From assembly GCA_036403155.1 (NCBI GenBank), contig DASWRM010000033.1, positions 1 to 64,000 of the forward strand: a stretch of DNA of 64,000 nucleotides, given 5' to 3'. The notes beneath the pieces were generated by a model that worked only from the letters and a program-made list of their open reading frames with translations, was not told the origin of the DNA and made no database searches. This document shows positions 8,701-16,552 of this stretch, piece by piece. Position 1 is the first letter of the stretch, and the number at the start of each line of letters is the position of its first letter. Origin of the DNA: Gaiellales bacterium. Lineage in GTDB: Bacteria; Actinomycetota; Thermoleophilia; Gaiellales; JAICJC01. A program made the translations under genes and the position numbers.

Positions 8701-8982
8701 GTGATACGCCGACTGCTCTGTCTGACCTTCGCACACCGCTGGCACACGTCCTGGGACTACTTCGCAGGCGTCATCCACATCCGTGCGCGCTGCCTGCGCT
8801 GCGACGCCTCCACGTTCGAGGCGGTCGACCTCGTGCGCGCGGGAGCGGCGCCGGACTGCGGCGTCGGCGTGGAATACGAGTCGGCGCACGGCCGGGTGGG
8901 GCCGATCATCTGGGACGACCAGTCGACCTGGTCGAGCGGCGGTGAGGTGCCCACCGCGCTGCTGACATACCGGGCGTTTTGA
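8701..8982 (+). CDS. Small hypothetical protein with CxxC pair, 93 aa
   Basis: Translation probably starts at the GTG at 8701, with GGAG six bases upstream. The protein carries a 'CLRCD' knuckle at residues 31-35 and two other cysteines (7 and 53), so metal binding or a redox pair is possible. It is rich in Trp and His and has no signal peptide. I do not recognise the family. It stands alone between the 47-residue membrane peptide and an aldo/keto reductase. Confidence 0.55.
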   Translation: MIRRLLCLTFAHRWHTSWDYFAGVIHIRARCLRCDASTFEAVDLVRAGAAPDCGVGVEYESAHGRVGPIIWDDQSTWSSGGEVPTALLTYRAF

Positions 8983-9066
8983 ACCACCCCGGGTCGCACG
9001 GGCGACCGGTGTACCAGGGCACCCGCGCGGGTACGCACGCGACTGCCCCGTCCTGAGAGGAGAACC

Positions 9067-9984
9067 GTGGCCGATCCGATGCACCAGAACCAGCTTGGCC
9101 GCTCCGGCCTGACCGTGTCGGCCGTCGGCCTCGGCTGCAACAACTTCGGACGCCGGCTCGACCGGACGGGAACACAGGCGGTCGTCGACGCCGCCCTCGA
9201 CGCCGGCATCACGTTCTTCGACACCGCCGACATCTACGGCGGCGAGGGGACGTCCGAGCGGTTGATCGGCGAGGTGCTCGGCGACCGCCGCAATCGCGTC
9301 GTGCTCGCCACGAAGTTCGGCATGGACATGGGAGACGGCACGCAGGCCCGCGGCGCTCGCGACTACGTCCGCCGGGCGGTCGCAGGGTCGCTCGACCGGC
9401 TGCGCACCGATCACATCGATCTCTACTACTACCACCGTCCCGACGGCCTGACCCCGCTCGAGGAGACCATGGGCGCTCTCGCCGAGCTGGCGGACGAGGG
9501 CACCATCCGCGCGTACGGCATCTCGAACGTGGACGGCGACGAGCTCCGGCAGGCCGCCGCCGGCGGCGATGCCAGGCTGGCTGCCGTCCAGAACGAGTAC
9601 AACCTGCTCGACCGCGCGGCCGAACAGGACGTGCTTCCGGTCGCCGAGGAGCTGGGCGTTGGATTCGTGCCCTACTTCCCGCTCGCAAGTGGGCTGCTCT
9701 CGGGGAAGTTCAGGCGCGACCAGCCGCCGCCTCCGGGGACGCGCATGTCCGACCGCTGGGCCGAGGTCGACATGTCGGTGTTCGACCGCATCGAGGCACT
9801 CGAGTCCTTCGCCGCGGAGCGCCACCACACGCTGCTCGAGCTCGCCTTCGCCGGGCTGCTCGCCCAGCCGGGCGTCGCGTCGGTGATCGCCGGGGCGATG
9901 AACCGCGAGCAGGTGGAGGGGAACGCCATGGCTGGGAGCTGGCGGCTCGCGGACGAGGACGCGGCCGAGCTCGCGCACGTCTGA
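9067..9984 (+). CDS. Aldo/keto reductase
   Basis: This 305-residue NADPH-dependent oxidoreductase of the AKR superfamily starts at a GTG preceded by GAGAGGAG. The tetrad is visible as Asp and Tyr in 'FFDTADIYG', Lys in 'VLATKFG' and His in 'YYYHRPD'. The C-terminal cofactor motif region is 'ASVIAGAMNREQVEGN'. The length is typical of the AKR5/AKR11-like bacterial group. Substrate unknown; probably reduces aldehydes or ketones in the cytoplasm. Confidence 0.9.
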   Translation: MADPMHQNQLGRSGLTVSAVGLGCNNFGRRLDRTGTQAVVDAALDAGITFFDTADIYGGEGTSERLIGEVLGDRRNRVVLATKFGMDMGDGTQARGARDYVRRAVAGSLDRLRTDHIDLYYYHRPDGLTPLEETMGALAELADEGTIRAYGISNVDGDELRQAAAGGDARLAAVQNEYNLLDRAAEQDVLPVAEELGVGFVPYFPLASGLLSGKFRRDQPPPPGTRMSDRWAEVDMSVFDRIEALESFAAERHHTLLELAFAGLLAQPGVASVIAGAMNREQVEGNAMAGSWRLADEDAAELAHV

Positions 9985-10045
9985 GAGCGCCGTGCCGTGG
10001 GGCAGCCTCCTGGCATCCGTGACGCTGGACTACGCTCCCTCGCCG

Positions 10046-11497
10046 ATGGCCGCGACGAGCCTCACCGTCACGCCGCTTCGCGGGGGAGCCGTTGAGCTAC
10101 GCGCACTGGCGGGGGACGAGCCGGTGCTGCTGGTCTTCGCGCACCGGGACTGCCCCACCTCCGCGCTCGCCCTTCGTCACCTGGCGGATGCCCGGGCCGG
10201 CGCCGTGCGGGTGGTGGTCGTCGCCGAGGAGCCGCCCGAGGAGGCCGCCCGGCTCGCCCTCCGTGCCGGCCTTCGCGCGCACGTTCTGTCCCAGGAGCCG
10301 CCCTACCAGGCGTCACGCGAGCTCGGCGTCGAAGCTGTGCCGACCGGGATCCTGCTCGACCGCGACGGCGAGCGCGAGCGGCTCGTCGGCTGGGACCGCG
10401 GTGCCTACGCGCGCGTGCTCGGCGTCGACCTCCCCGACCTCGGCGCCGCACGCAAGCCGGGCTGCGGGTCGCGTGCCGTCGAGCCTCCGCAGGAGGGTGG
10501 GCTGGATGAGGTGGAGGACATGTACGAGCGCGGCTTCACCGACGGTTTACCGGTCGTACCGCCAACGCCCGAACGGGTCGATTCGATGCTCGCCGGCCGC
10601 GATCCCGATCTGTCGCTCGGCGCCGTGCCGCCCGCGCACGGGGAGGCGACGCTCCGGCGGGTCGCGGCCTGTGCCGTTCTGGCGGGCTGCCGGCCGGAGT
10701 ACTTCCCCGTCGTCGCGGCAGCGGTGGAGGCGGCGCTCGAGCCCTCGTTCAACGCCCACGGAATCGCCGTCACCACACAGCCGGCCGGCGTCATGGTGAT
10801 CGTCAACGGCCCGGCGCGCGACCGGATCGGGCTCAACTCCGGCATGGGAGCGCTCGGCCCCGGCAGCCGGGCGAACATGACCATCGGCCGGGCGCTGCGA
10901 CTCGTGCTCATGCTGACCGGCGGCGCGCTCCCGGGCCGGCTCGACCGCTCGACGCTCGGGAATCCGGCCAAGCTGGGACTCTGCGTCGCCGAGGCGGAGG
11001 AGCGCAGTCCGTGGGAGCCGCTGCACGTGGAGCGAGGGCTCTCGGCCGGCGTCTCGGCGGTGACGGTGCTCGCCGCCGATGCGCCCCTCTCCGTGTCGGA
11101 TCACCGGTCGCGAACGCCCGAGCAGCTCGCCGACGTGCTGGCGCAGGCGGCGGCCGCGACGTGGAGCCCCTACTGGTGGCCGATGGACGACGACTCGCTG
11201 ATCGTCATCTGCCCGGAGCATGCTGACCTGTTCGCCGGGCACGGCTGGTCGAAGGCGCGCGTGCGCGAGGCGATCTTCGACGCCGCTCAGCGACCGGCCG
11301 CCCAGCTGCGGCGGGGGGAGACGACCGAGCTGGTGCTGACCAGCGCCGATGCTGCGCCCATCCGCAAGTGGACCGGCCCCGACCGGATCCTGCTCATGGT
11401 CGCGGGCGGCGAGGCCGGGCGCTACTCCGCGGTGTTCGGGCCGTGCGACGGTATGGGGACGAGAGCGATCACACGGGAGGTGCGATGGACTACGTGA
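10046..11497 (+). CDS. Thioredoxin-fold domain fused to a UGSC-associated domain
   Basis: The 483-residue protein has two parts. Residues 1-140 look like a thioredoxin/peroxiredoxin fold with a single redox cysteine in 'HRDCPTS' (C36; CxxS, no resolving Cys) and a cis-Pro-like 'EAVPTGILLD'. Residues from about 155 start 'MYERGFTDGLPVVPPT' and form a separate conserved domain that I know only as a neighbour of UGSC-type proteins. TACGCT lies nine bases before the chosen ATG; a GTG at 9992 is an alternative start. The 3' end overlaps the UGSC selenoprotein gene by 13 bases, so the two are probably coupled and may work together. Reaction unknown. Confidence 0.65.
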   Translation: MAATSLTVTPLRGGAVELRALAGDEPVLLVFAHRDCPTSALALRHLADARAGAVRVVVVAEEPPEEAARLALRAGLRAHVLSQEPPYQASRELGVEAVPTGILLDRDGERERLVGWDRGAYARVLGVDLPDLGAARKPGCGSRAVEPPQEGGLDEVEDMYERGFTDGLPVVPPTPERVDSMLAGRDPDLSLGAVPPAHGEATLRRVAACAVLAGCRPEYFPVVAAAVEAALEPSFNAHGIAVTTQPAGVMVIVNGPARDRIGLNSGMGALGPGSRANMTIGRALRLVLMLTGGALPGRLDRSTLGNPAKLGLCVAEAEERSPWEPLHVERGLSAGVSAVTVLAADAPLSVSDHRSRTPEQLADVLAQAAAATWSPYWWPMDDDSLIVICPEHADLFAGHGWSKARVREAIFDAAQRPAAQLRRGETTELVLTSADAAPIRKWTGPDRILLMVAGGEAGRYSAVFGPCDGMGTRAITREVRWTT

Positions 11498-12003
11498 GCC
11501 CGTTCGACGAGCGCGTCCGCGACTCCGAACCGCTGGCCGGCCGGGCCGCGTCGCTCGAGGGCCGGACGGTCGTCCTGCTCGACATCACGAAGGCGCGCGG
11601 GGACGAGTTCCTCGACCGGGTCGAGCGTCTGCTCCACCGCCGCGGTGCACGGACGTTCCGGATCGCGAAGGAGTCGTTCTCGCGGCCTGCGTCGCCGGAG
11701 GTGATCGAGCAGATCGCGATCCATGGCGACCTGACCGTCGAGGGCCTCGCCGACTGAGGATCGTGTGTGTCGTGCAGTGTGCACGACGCGGTGCGGCTGG
11801 AGCGGCGCGGGATCGCGACCGCTGTCGTCGGCACGGAACCGTTCGTCGACGAGGCGATCGAGCAGGCCCGCGTGCTGGGGATGCCGGACATGCGAATCGT
11901 GACGGTGCCGCACCCTGTGCAGATCCTGACCACCGCGCAGGTGCACGACCTCGCGGACATGGCGATCGACGAGGTCGAACGCCGCCTCACGGCTCCGGCG
12001 TAG
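11485..12003 (+). CDS. UGSC-family selenoprotein with in-frame UGA (Sec91)
   Basis: The frame runs 172 codons from an ATG with GGGAGG four bases upstream. It is interrupted only by a TGA at 11755-11757, which falls in the motif U-G-S-C (followed by VSCSVHD). The sequence continues seamlessly in the same frame for 81 more codons with protein-like composition. Proteins with U or C at this place are known as UGSC-family (seleno)proteins. A hairpin placed as bacterial SECIS elements require follows the TGA. I read the TGA as selenocysteine. The family's reaction is not known to me. If UGA were a stop, the product would be a 90-residue fragment lacking the motif. The selABCD genes are not in the window. 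Confidence 0.8.
11766..11790 (+). other. Putative bacterial SECIS hairpin
   Basis: GTCGTGC (11769-11775) pairs perfectly with GCACGAC (11781-11787) around a five-base loop AGTGT. Three more pairs, two of them G-U wobbles, extend the stem outward. The apical loop begins 18 nt after the UGA, inside the 16-37 nt window of known bacterial SECIS elements. It has a G in its first two positions, as SelB recognition usually requires. Confidence 0.7.
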
Positions 12004-12006
12004 GGG

Positions 12007-12027
12007 GCCGCCCTCCGTCGCGGCGGC
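12007..12027. terminator. Possible bidirectional terminator hairpin
   Basis: GCCGCC and GGCGGC arms flank a nine-base loop between the convergent UGSC and MarR genes. There is no T tract, so this is weak. Confidence 0.3.
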
Positions 12028-12032
12028 GCGCG

Positions 12033-12527
12033 TCAGCGCTTGAGGTCGGCCACTCCTGCGCACCGTGGCACGTGATGATCGGCCAGGCTCAGGAGCAGGG
12101 CGTGCAGCTGCGCTCGCTCCGAGTCGTCGAGCGGCGCAAGGAAGTCGTTCTCGATCCGGGACGACAGCCGGCGAAGGCGGCCGAGCGCGGCGCGGCCGGC
12201 CGGCGTCATCTGGACGACGTGGCGACGGCGGTCGGCGGGGTCGCGGCGGCGCTCGACCAGGCCGGCCTCCTCGAGATCGTCGAGCATCCCCACGAGCTGG
12301 CCCTTGTCGTAGCCGAGCGCCTCGCCGATTGCGCCCTGCGTCTCGGTCGTCCCCTCGTCGAGCAGCGCCAGGATCGCATGGTGGTAGGGGTGCAGCCCCG
12401 TCCCTTCGTATGCCTCGAGCGTCTCGCTCTTTGCCGCCATGCCGAGGCGCTTGAGCAGGAAGGTCGCCGAGGAGACGAGCTCCTTGGGCAGCCGCTGCGG
12501 GGGATGCGTGGTGAGGATCTGGTTCAC
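12033..12527 (-). CDS. MarR-family transcriptional regulator
   Basis: This 164-residue winged-helix regulator has the MarR layout. The recognition helix region is 'TQGAIGEALGYDKGQLVGMLDDLEEAGLVERRRDPADRR' with the wing DPADRR motif, flanked by N- and C-terminal dimerisation helices. The start is a GTG, with TACACT seven bases upstream, so the mRNA is probably leaderless. It is divergent from the MFS gene at 12599, and a perfect 15-bp palindrome lies between them. It most likely represses the transporter and itself. Confidence 0.9.
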   Translation of the reverse strand: MNQILTTHPPQRLPKELVSSATFLLKRLGMAAKSETLEAYEGTGLHPYHHAILALLDEGTTETQGAIGEALGYDKGQLVGMLDDLEEAGLVERRRDPADRRRHVVQMTPAGRAALGRLRRLSSRIENDFLAPLDDSERAQLHALLLSLADHHVPRCAGVADLKR

Positions 12528-12534
12528 AACGCGA

Positions 12535-12540
12535 AGTGTA
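12535..12540 (-). promoter_or_regulatory. -10 box (TACACT) of marR-like gene
   Basis: The hexamer ends seven bases before the GTG start at 12527, the same layout as other leaderless genes in the window. Confidence 0.45.
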
Positions 12541-12560
12541 GCGCGAAACCGTGGTCTGTG

Positions 12561-12581
12561 TATACTGTTGAGAATCTCAAC
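12561..12581 (+). promoter_or_regulatory. MFS gene promoter -10 and MarR-type operator
   Basis: TATACT (12561-12566) is a good -10 hexamer. It is followed immediately by the perfect palindrome GTTGAGAATCTCAAC (12567-12581), with arms of seven and one central base. A regulator bound here would cover the transcription start of the transporter gene. The divergent MarR protein is the obvious candidate ligand-responsive repressor. Confidence 0.7.
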
Positions 12582-12598
12582 GGTTGTGGAGGCTGATA

Positions 12599-14053
12599 AT
12601 GGGTCTAATCACCAATTTGCGCTCACGCTGGGTGGCACTCGCACTGATCGTCACCGCCCAGTTCATGGTCATCCTCGACGTGGCCGTCGTCAACGTCGCG
12701 CTCCCGTCGATCAAGGCCGATCTCGGCTTCGGCCAGTCCAGCCTGCAGTGGGTCGTCTCGGCGTACGCCATCGTCTTCGGCGGCACGCTCCTGCTCGGCG
12801 GCCGTCTCGCCGATCTGTTCGGCCGGCGGCGGATGTTCATCACCGGCCTCGTGCTGTTCGCCGTAACATCGCTGCTCTGCGGCCTGGCCTGGTCGGCCGG
12901 CTCCCTGGTGGCCTTCCGTGCCCTGCAGGGCCTCGCCGGCGCTCTGATGGCGCCCGCCGCCCTGTCACTGCTGATGACCACGTTTCCCGAGGGCCGCGAG
13001 CGGAACCTCGCGCTCGGCATCTACGGGGGCGCCTCCGGTAGCGGGGCCGCGGTCGGCGTGCTGCTGGGCGGGATCCTCTCGTCTTACCTGACGTGGTCAT
13101 GGATCTTCTTCGTGAACGTCCCGGTTGGCGTCGTGGCAGCCGTGCTCGCGCCGATGCTGCTCGCCGAGAGCCGGCCCGACCTGGGCCACCGGCACTTCGA
13201 CGTCGCCGGCGCGGCCACCGTCACCGCCGGCCTGATGCTGTTCGTCTACGCCCTCACCCGTGCAACCACGGACGGCTGGACGTCCGCCCCGACCGTGGGG
13301 CTGCTGCTTGCGGCCGCAGGCCTGATCGGCGCATTCCTGCGTATCGAGCACACGTCGCCATGGCCGCTGCTGCCGTTGCGGCTGTTCCGGCTGCCGACGC
13401 TGGCCGCCGCCAACGCGGCGATGGCCATCACCGCCTCGGTCGTGTTCTCGGAGTTCTTCGTACTGACGCTGTACCTCCAGGACGTCCTGCATTACAGCGC
13501 CGTCGAGAGCGGAGTCGCGTTCACGGGGTTCGCCGTAACGGTGACGGTCGTCTCGAACCTGGCACAGATCCCGATCGCGCGGTTCGGGGTGCGGGCGACG
13601 CTGACGGCGGGACTGACCGCATCCGCCATCTCGGTCGCCTACCTGTCCCGGCTTCCCGTGCACGGCCAGTACTTCTGGGATCTGTTTCCCGGGTTCGTGG
13701 TCGGCGGCGCGGGACTGGGCCTCGCGTTCGTCCCTGTCACCATCGCAGGGCTGGCCGGCGTCCAGCGCGCCGACGCCGGCATCGCGTCCGGCCTGATCAA
13801 TACCAGCCGCCAGATCGGCGGTGCGATCGGCCTGGCGGCCGTCAGCGCCATCGCGATCACCACCGGGCACACGGGCGGAACGGCCGCCGTCGGGACGCTC
13901 GACGACGGGTTCCGCACCGGGCTCTACGCACTGCTCGGCCTGACGGTGCTCGGCATCGCCGTGTCCGCGCTGTTCGTCCGGCCGGCCGCCCCGGCCCCGG
14001 CTCCAACCGCCCGATCATCCACCGACCTGCCGGCTCTTCAGGAGGCTGCCTGA
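12599..14053 (+). CDS. MFS drug efflux transporter, DHA2 (EmrB/QacA) type
   Basis: This 484-residue protein has about 14 transmembrane segments. The N-terminal helix carries the DHA2 motif 'FMVILDVAVVNVALPSI', the loop 2-3 motif A is 'GGRLADLFGRRRMF', and motif C is 'GGASGSGAAVGVLLGG'. The ATG at 12599 is chosen over upstream codons because GGAGG lies six bases before it. It lies under the control region shared with the MarR gene, pointing to inducible export of a toxic compound. The stop codon overlaps the next ATG (TGATG), so the 64-residue protein is co-translated. Confidence 0.92.
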   Translation: MGLITNLRSRWVALALIVTAQFMVILDVAVVNVALPSIKADLGFGQSSLQWVVSAYAIVFGGTLLLGGRLADLFGRRRMFITGLVLFAVTSLLCGLAWSAGSLVAFRALQGLAGALMAPAALSLLMTTFPEGRERNLALGIYGGASGSGAAVGVLLGGILSSYLTWSWIFFVNVPVGVVAAVLAPMLLAESRPDLGHRHFDVAGAATVTAGLMLFVYALTRATTDGWTSAPTVGLLLAAAGLIGAFLRIEHTSPWPLLPLRLFRLPTLAAANAAMAITASVVFSEFFVLTLYLQDVLHYSAVESGVAFTGFAVTVTVVSNLAQIPIARFGVRATLTAGLTASAISVAYLSRLPVHGQYFWDLFPGFVVGGAGLGLAFVPVTIAGLAGVQRADAGIASGLINTSRQIGGAIGLAAVSAIAITTGHTGGTAAVGTLDDGFRTGLYALLGLTVLGIAVSALFVRPAAPAPAPTARSSTDLPALQEAA

Positions 14054-14247
14054 TGCATACGACCGATCTCACCCGAGCTCAGCACCAGCTGATCGTCGAC
14101 CAGCTGCTCAACGACCTCCACGAGCGGCGCCGGCATCTGTACCGCCTGCAGGCCGCCGGCGTGCAGCGGGCGGGCATGCGCACCCCGAAGAGCGACCTGC
14201 ATGCCGTTCGCCAGCAACTGCGCGACGCGATTGGCCGGCTCGCCTGA
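14053..14247 (+). CDS. Small hypothetical protein co-translated with MFS transporter, 64 aa
   Basis: The ATG overlaps the transporter stop (TGATG) and has GGAGG at 14041-14045, so expression as part of the operon is well supported. The peptide is helical and very basic (Arg, Leu, Gln and His rich) with no membrane segment. I do not recognise the family. It may be an accessory of the efflux system, but only position supports that. Confidence 0.65.
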   Translation: MHTTDLTRAQHQLIVDQLLNDLHERRRHLYRLQAAGVQRAGMRTPKSDLHAVRQQLRDAIGRLA

Positions 14248-14286
14248 CGGGCACCTCCCCATGATCCAACGGAAGGACACCACCTG

Positions 14287-15111
14287 ATGACGACGGAACT
14301 GACCGGCCGGGAGCATGTCGACCTCGCCGACGGGAGCAGGCTGCCGATGCTGGGCCTCGGCGTCTGGCAGATCCCCGAGGGGCGCCGGTGTGCGGACGCG
14401 GTGCGCTGGGCGATCGAGCTCGGGTACCGCCACGTCGACACGGCGCAGGCGTACGGCAACGAGGCGAGCGTGGGGGACGGTCTGCGCCAGAGCGGCGTCT
14501 CTCGCGACGACGTGTACATCACCACCAAGTTCTATCCGGCGAAGGACGACCCGGTCGCGGAGCTCGAGGGCAGCCTCCGCCGGCTGGGCGTGGATGCCGT
14601 CGACCTCTACATCATCCACTGGCCCCAGGGCGGCGCCACGTGGGCATGGCCGGGCATGCAGCGGGCGCTGGAACGCGGGCTCACCCGCTCGATCGGCGTA
14701 TCCAACTTCTCGGCGGCCGAGCTGGCGGAGCTGCGCGGCGTCGCGGACGTCCAGCCCGCCGTCAACCAGATCCAGCTGAACCCGTTTCGCAACCGCCGTG
14801 GGTTGATCGAGGCATGCCGGCGTCACGGTGTCGTGCCCGAGGCCTACAGCCCGCTCGGCACCGGCCGGCACCTGTCCCACCCGGCGGTGGCGGAGATCGC
14901 CCAGCGGGTGGCAAGGACGCCGGCCCAGGTGCTTCTGCGGTGGTGCATCGACCACGACCTGCCGGTGATTCCGAAGTCGGCGCACCGGGAGCGGATCGAG
15001 GAGAACGCCCAGATCTTCGACTTCGAGCTGGGCGCAGACGACCTCGCGCGGCTGGACGCGCTGGACGAGAGCGATGGGACGGATCAGGCCCGCGAGGAGA
15101 CCTGGTGGTGA
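14287..15111 (+). CDS. Aldo/keto reductase (AKR5-like, 2,5-diketo-gluconate reductase type)
   Basis: This 274-residue reductase begins with the 'LADGSRLPMLGLGVWQI' strand typical of AKR5. Tetrad residues are visible: Asp and Tyr in 'HVDTAQAYGNE', Lys in 'ITTKFYP' and His in 'YIIHWPQ'. The C-terminal NADPH motif is 'VIPKSAHRERIEENAQIFDFEL'. It follows the efflux operon by 39 bases with a GGAAGGA sequence before the ATG, and could belong to the same transcript. It is likely a cytosolic detoxification or metabolic carbonyl reductase. Confidence 0.9.
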   Translation: MTTELTGREHVDLADGSRLPMLGLGVWQIPEGRRCADAVRWAIELGYRHVDTAQAYGNEASVGDGLRQSGVSRDDVYITTKFYPAKDDPVAELEGSLRRLGVDAVDLYIIHWPQGGATWAWPGMQRALERGLTRSIGVSNFSAAELAELRGVADVQPAVNQIQLNPFRNRRGLIEACRRHGVVPEAYSPLGTGRHLSHPAVAEIAQRVARTPAQVLLRWCIDHDLPVIPKSAHRERIEENAQIFDFELGADDLARLDALDESDGTDQAREETWW

Positions 15112-15151
15112 CCGCGGTGTAGCATCGGCTCCCGCGACGAAAGGCGAGGCG

Positions 15152-15529
15152 ATGAGCGGCAAGGTGGTGCACTTCGAGATCCCGGTCGACGACCGCGACC
15201 GGGCGTCGGCGTTTTACAGCGGCGCGTTCGGCTGGTCGCTGAACTCGATGCCCGACATGGGGTACACGCTGGTCAGCACGGGGCCGGCCACGGACACGGG
15301 CGCACCGGCGACGCCCGGGCACATCAACGGCGGCATGCTGGAGCGGCAGGGGCCGTGGCAGCACCCGATCATCACGATCGAGGTCGACGACATGGAGTCC
15401 GCGCTGCGCACGGTTGCCGAGCACGGTGGGTCGCAGGTCCGCGAGCCGCATGACGTCGGCGGCATGGGCATCGCCGCATACGTGAGCGACACCGAAGGCA
15501 ACATGATCGGCCTCTGGCAGTCGCTCTAG
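15152..15529 (+). CDS. VOC-family protein
   Basis: This 125-residue protein has the glyoxalase-like fold. The first module starts 'VVHFEIPVDDRDRASAFYSGAFGW' and the second ends 'AYVSDTEGNMIGLWQS'. The length is that of a single two-module VOC chain. The ATG follows GGCGAGGCG. It resembles the group of stand-alone VOC proteins with unknown ligand, often next to reductases. The preceding gene encodes an aldo/keto reductase. Confidence 0.85.
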   Translation: MSGKVVHFEIPVDDRDRASAFYSGAFGWSLNSMPDMGYTLVSTGPATDTGAPATPGHINGGMLERQGPWQHPIITIEVDDMESALRTVAEHGGSQVREPHDVGGMGIAAYVSDTEGNMIGLWQSL

Positions 15530-15601
15530 CCTGGGCGCACTGCGAAGCAGCCGCGCCCCTGTGGTGGAATAGCGGCAGCGCAGATTCGAGGAGGGGTGAG
15601 C

Positions 15602-16552
15602 ATGCACCACCAGTCGCTGCACGAGGTTCGCCCGGACGCGTACAGCTACGTCTGGGACAACGCGATCGAGCCGGCGATGTCGGTCGCCTCCGGCGAGGAG
15701 GTGCTGCTGCACGTCCGCGACGCCGGCGACGAGCAGATCGCCGCCGACTCGGACGCGAGCGCGATCCTCAACCTCGACTTCGAGCACGTCAACCCCGTCT
15801 CCGGGCCGGTGGAGGTGCGCGGTGCCAGGCCGGGCGACACGCTGCAGGTCGAGATCCTCGAGTTCTCACCCCGTGGCTGGGGATGGACGGCGCTGATCCC
15901 GGGGTTCGGGCTGCTCGCAAAGGAGTTCCCGGAGCCGTGGCTGCGGATCTCGCAGGTCGACCCGGAGAGCGGCCGCGTGCGGTTCGGTGAGGGCATCACG
16001 CTCCCGTACCGGCCGTTTCCCGGCACGATCGGAGTCGCGCCGCGCGATCCGGGGCCCCACGCGATCCTGCCGCCCTCACAGTGGGGAGGGAATCTCGACA
16101 TCAAGCACCTGCGCGGCGGCACGACGCTGTACCTCCCGGTCGGCGTCGAGGGCGCCCTGTTCTCGGTCGGCGACACGCACGCTGCGATGGGTGACGCGGA
16201 GGTGTGCGGAACCGCGGTCGAGACCGCCATGGACATCACCGTTCGCCTCACTGTGCGCACGGACATGGCGATCACGGCGCCGCAGTACCGCATGCCGGCC
16301 GGTGCGCTCGCCGAAACCGAGACCAGTGCGTACCACGTATGCACCGGCGTGGCCCCGGATCTGATGGACGCGAGCACGCAGGCCGTGCGCGCGATGATCG
16401 ACCACCTCGGGGCCCGCTATGGCATGGACCGCCAGGAGGCGTATGCGCTCTGCTCGGTTGCGTGCGACCTGCGGATCCACGAGCTGGTGGACGCGCCCAA
16501 CTGGGTGGTCGGCGCGTTCTTTCCGGAAGACATCGTCGAAGGGAGAGAGTGA
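15602..16552 (+). CDS. Acetamidase/formamidase family protein
   Basis: This 316-residue protein matches the FmdA/AmdA family. It shows 'NPVSGPVEVRGARPGDTLQVEI', 'GGNLDIKHLRGGTTLYLPV' and 'GALFSVGDTHAAMGDAEVCGTAVET', the metal-binding and active-site block. The ATG at 15602 follows GAGGAGGGG, so the in-frame GTG six bases earlier is unlikely. It hydrolyses short amides to ammonia and carboxylate in characterised members. The stop overlaps the permease ATG (TGATG), linking amide hydrolysis to uptake. Confidence 0.9.
   Translation: MHHQSLHEVRPDAYSYVWDNAIEPAMSVASGEEVLLHVRDAGDEQIAADSDASAILNLDFEHVNPVSGPVEVRGARPGDTLQVEILEFSPRGWGWTALIPGFGLLAKEFPEPWLRISQVDPESGRVRFGEGITLPYRPFPGTIGVAPRDPGPHAILPPSQWGGNLDIKHLRGGTTLYLPVGVEGALFSVGDTHAAMGDAEVCGTAVETAMDITVRLTVRTDMAITAPQYRMPAGALAETETSAYHVCTGVAPDLMDASTQAVRAMIDHLGARYGMDRQEAYALCSVACDLRIHELVDAPNWVVGAFFPEDIVEGRE

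Noticed and set aside
6297-8747. An 816-codon minus-strand open frame opposite the DUF6159 and chitinase genes
   Set aside because: It has no recognisable motif and is biased to Arg/Gly/Asp; the plus-strand genes have clear domains and start signals.
10151-10153. Possible second selenocysteine site in the thioredoxin-like domain
   Set aside because: The codon is TGC (Cys), not TGA, so no recoding is involved there.
11767-12003. A separate 78-residue gene starting at GTG 11767
   Set aside because: It has no ribosome-binding site, would start inside the SECIS-like hairpin, and lacks the UGSC motif that completes the family in the readthrough frame.
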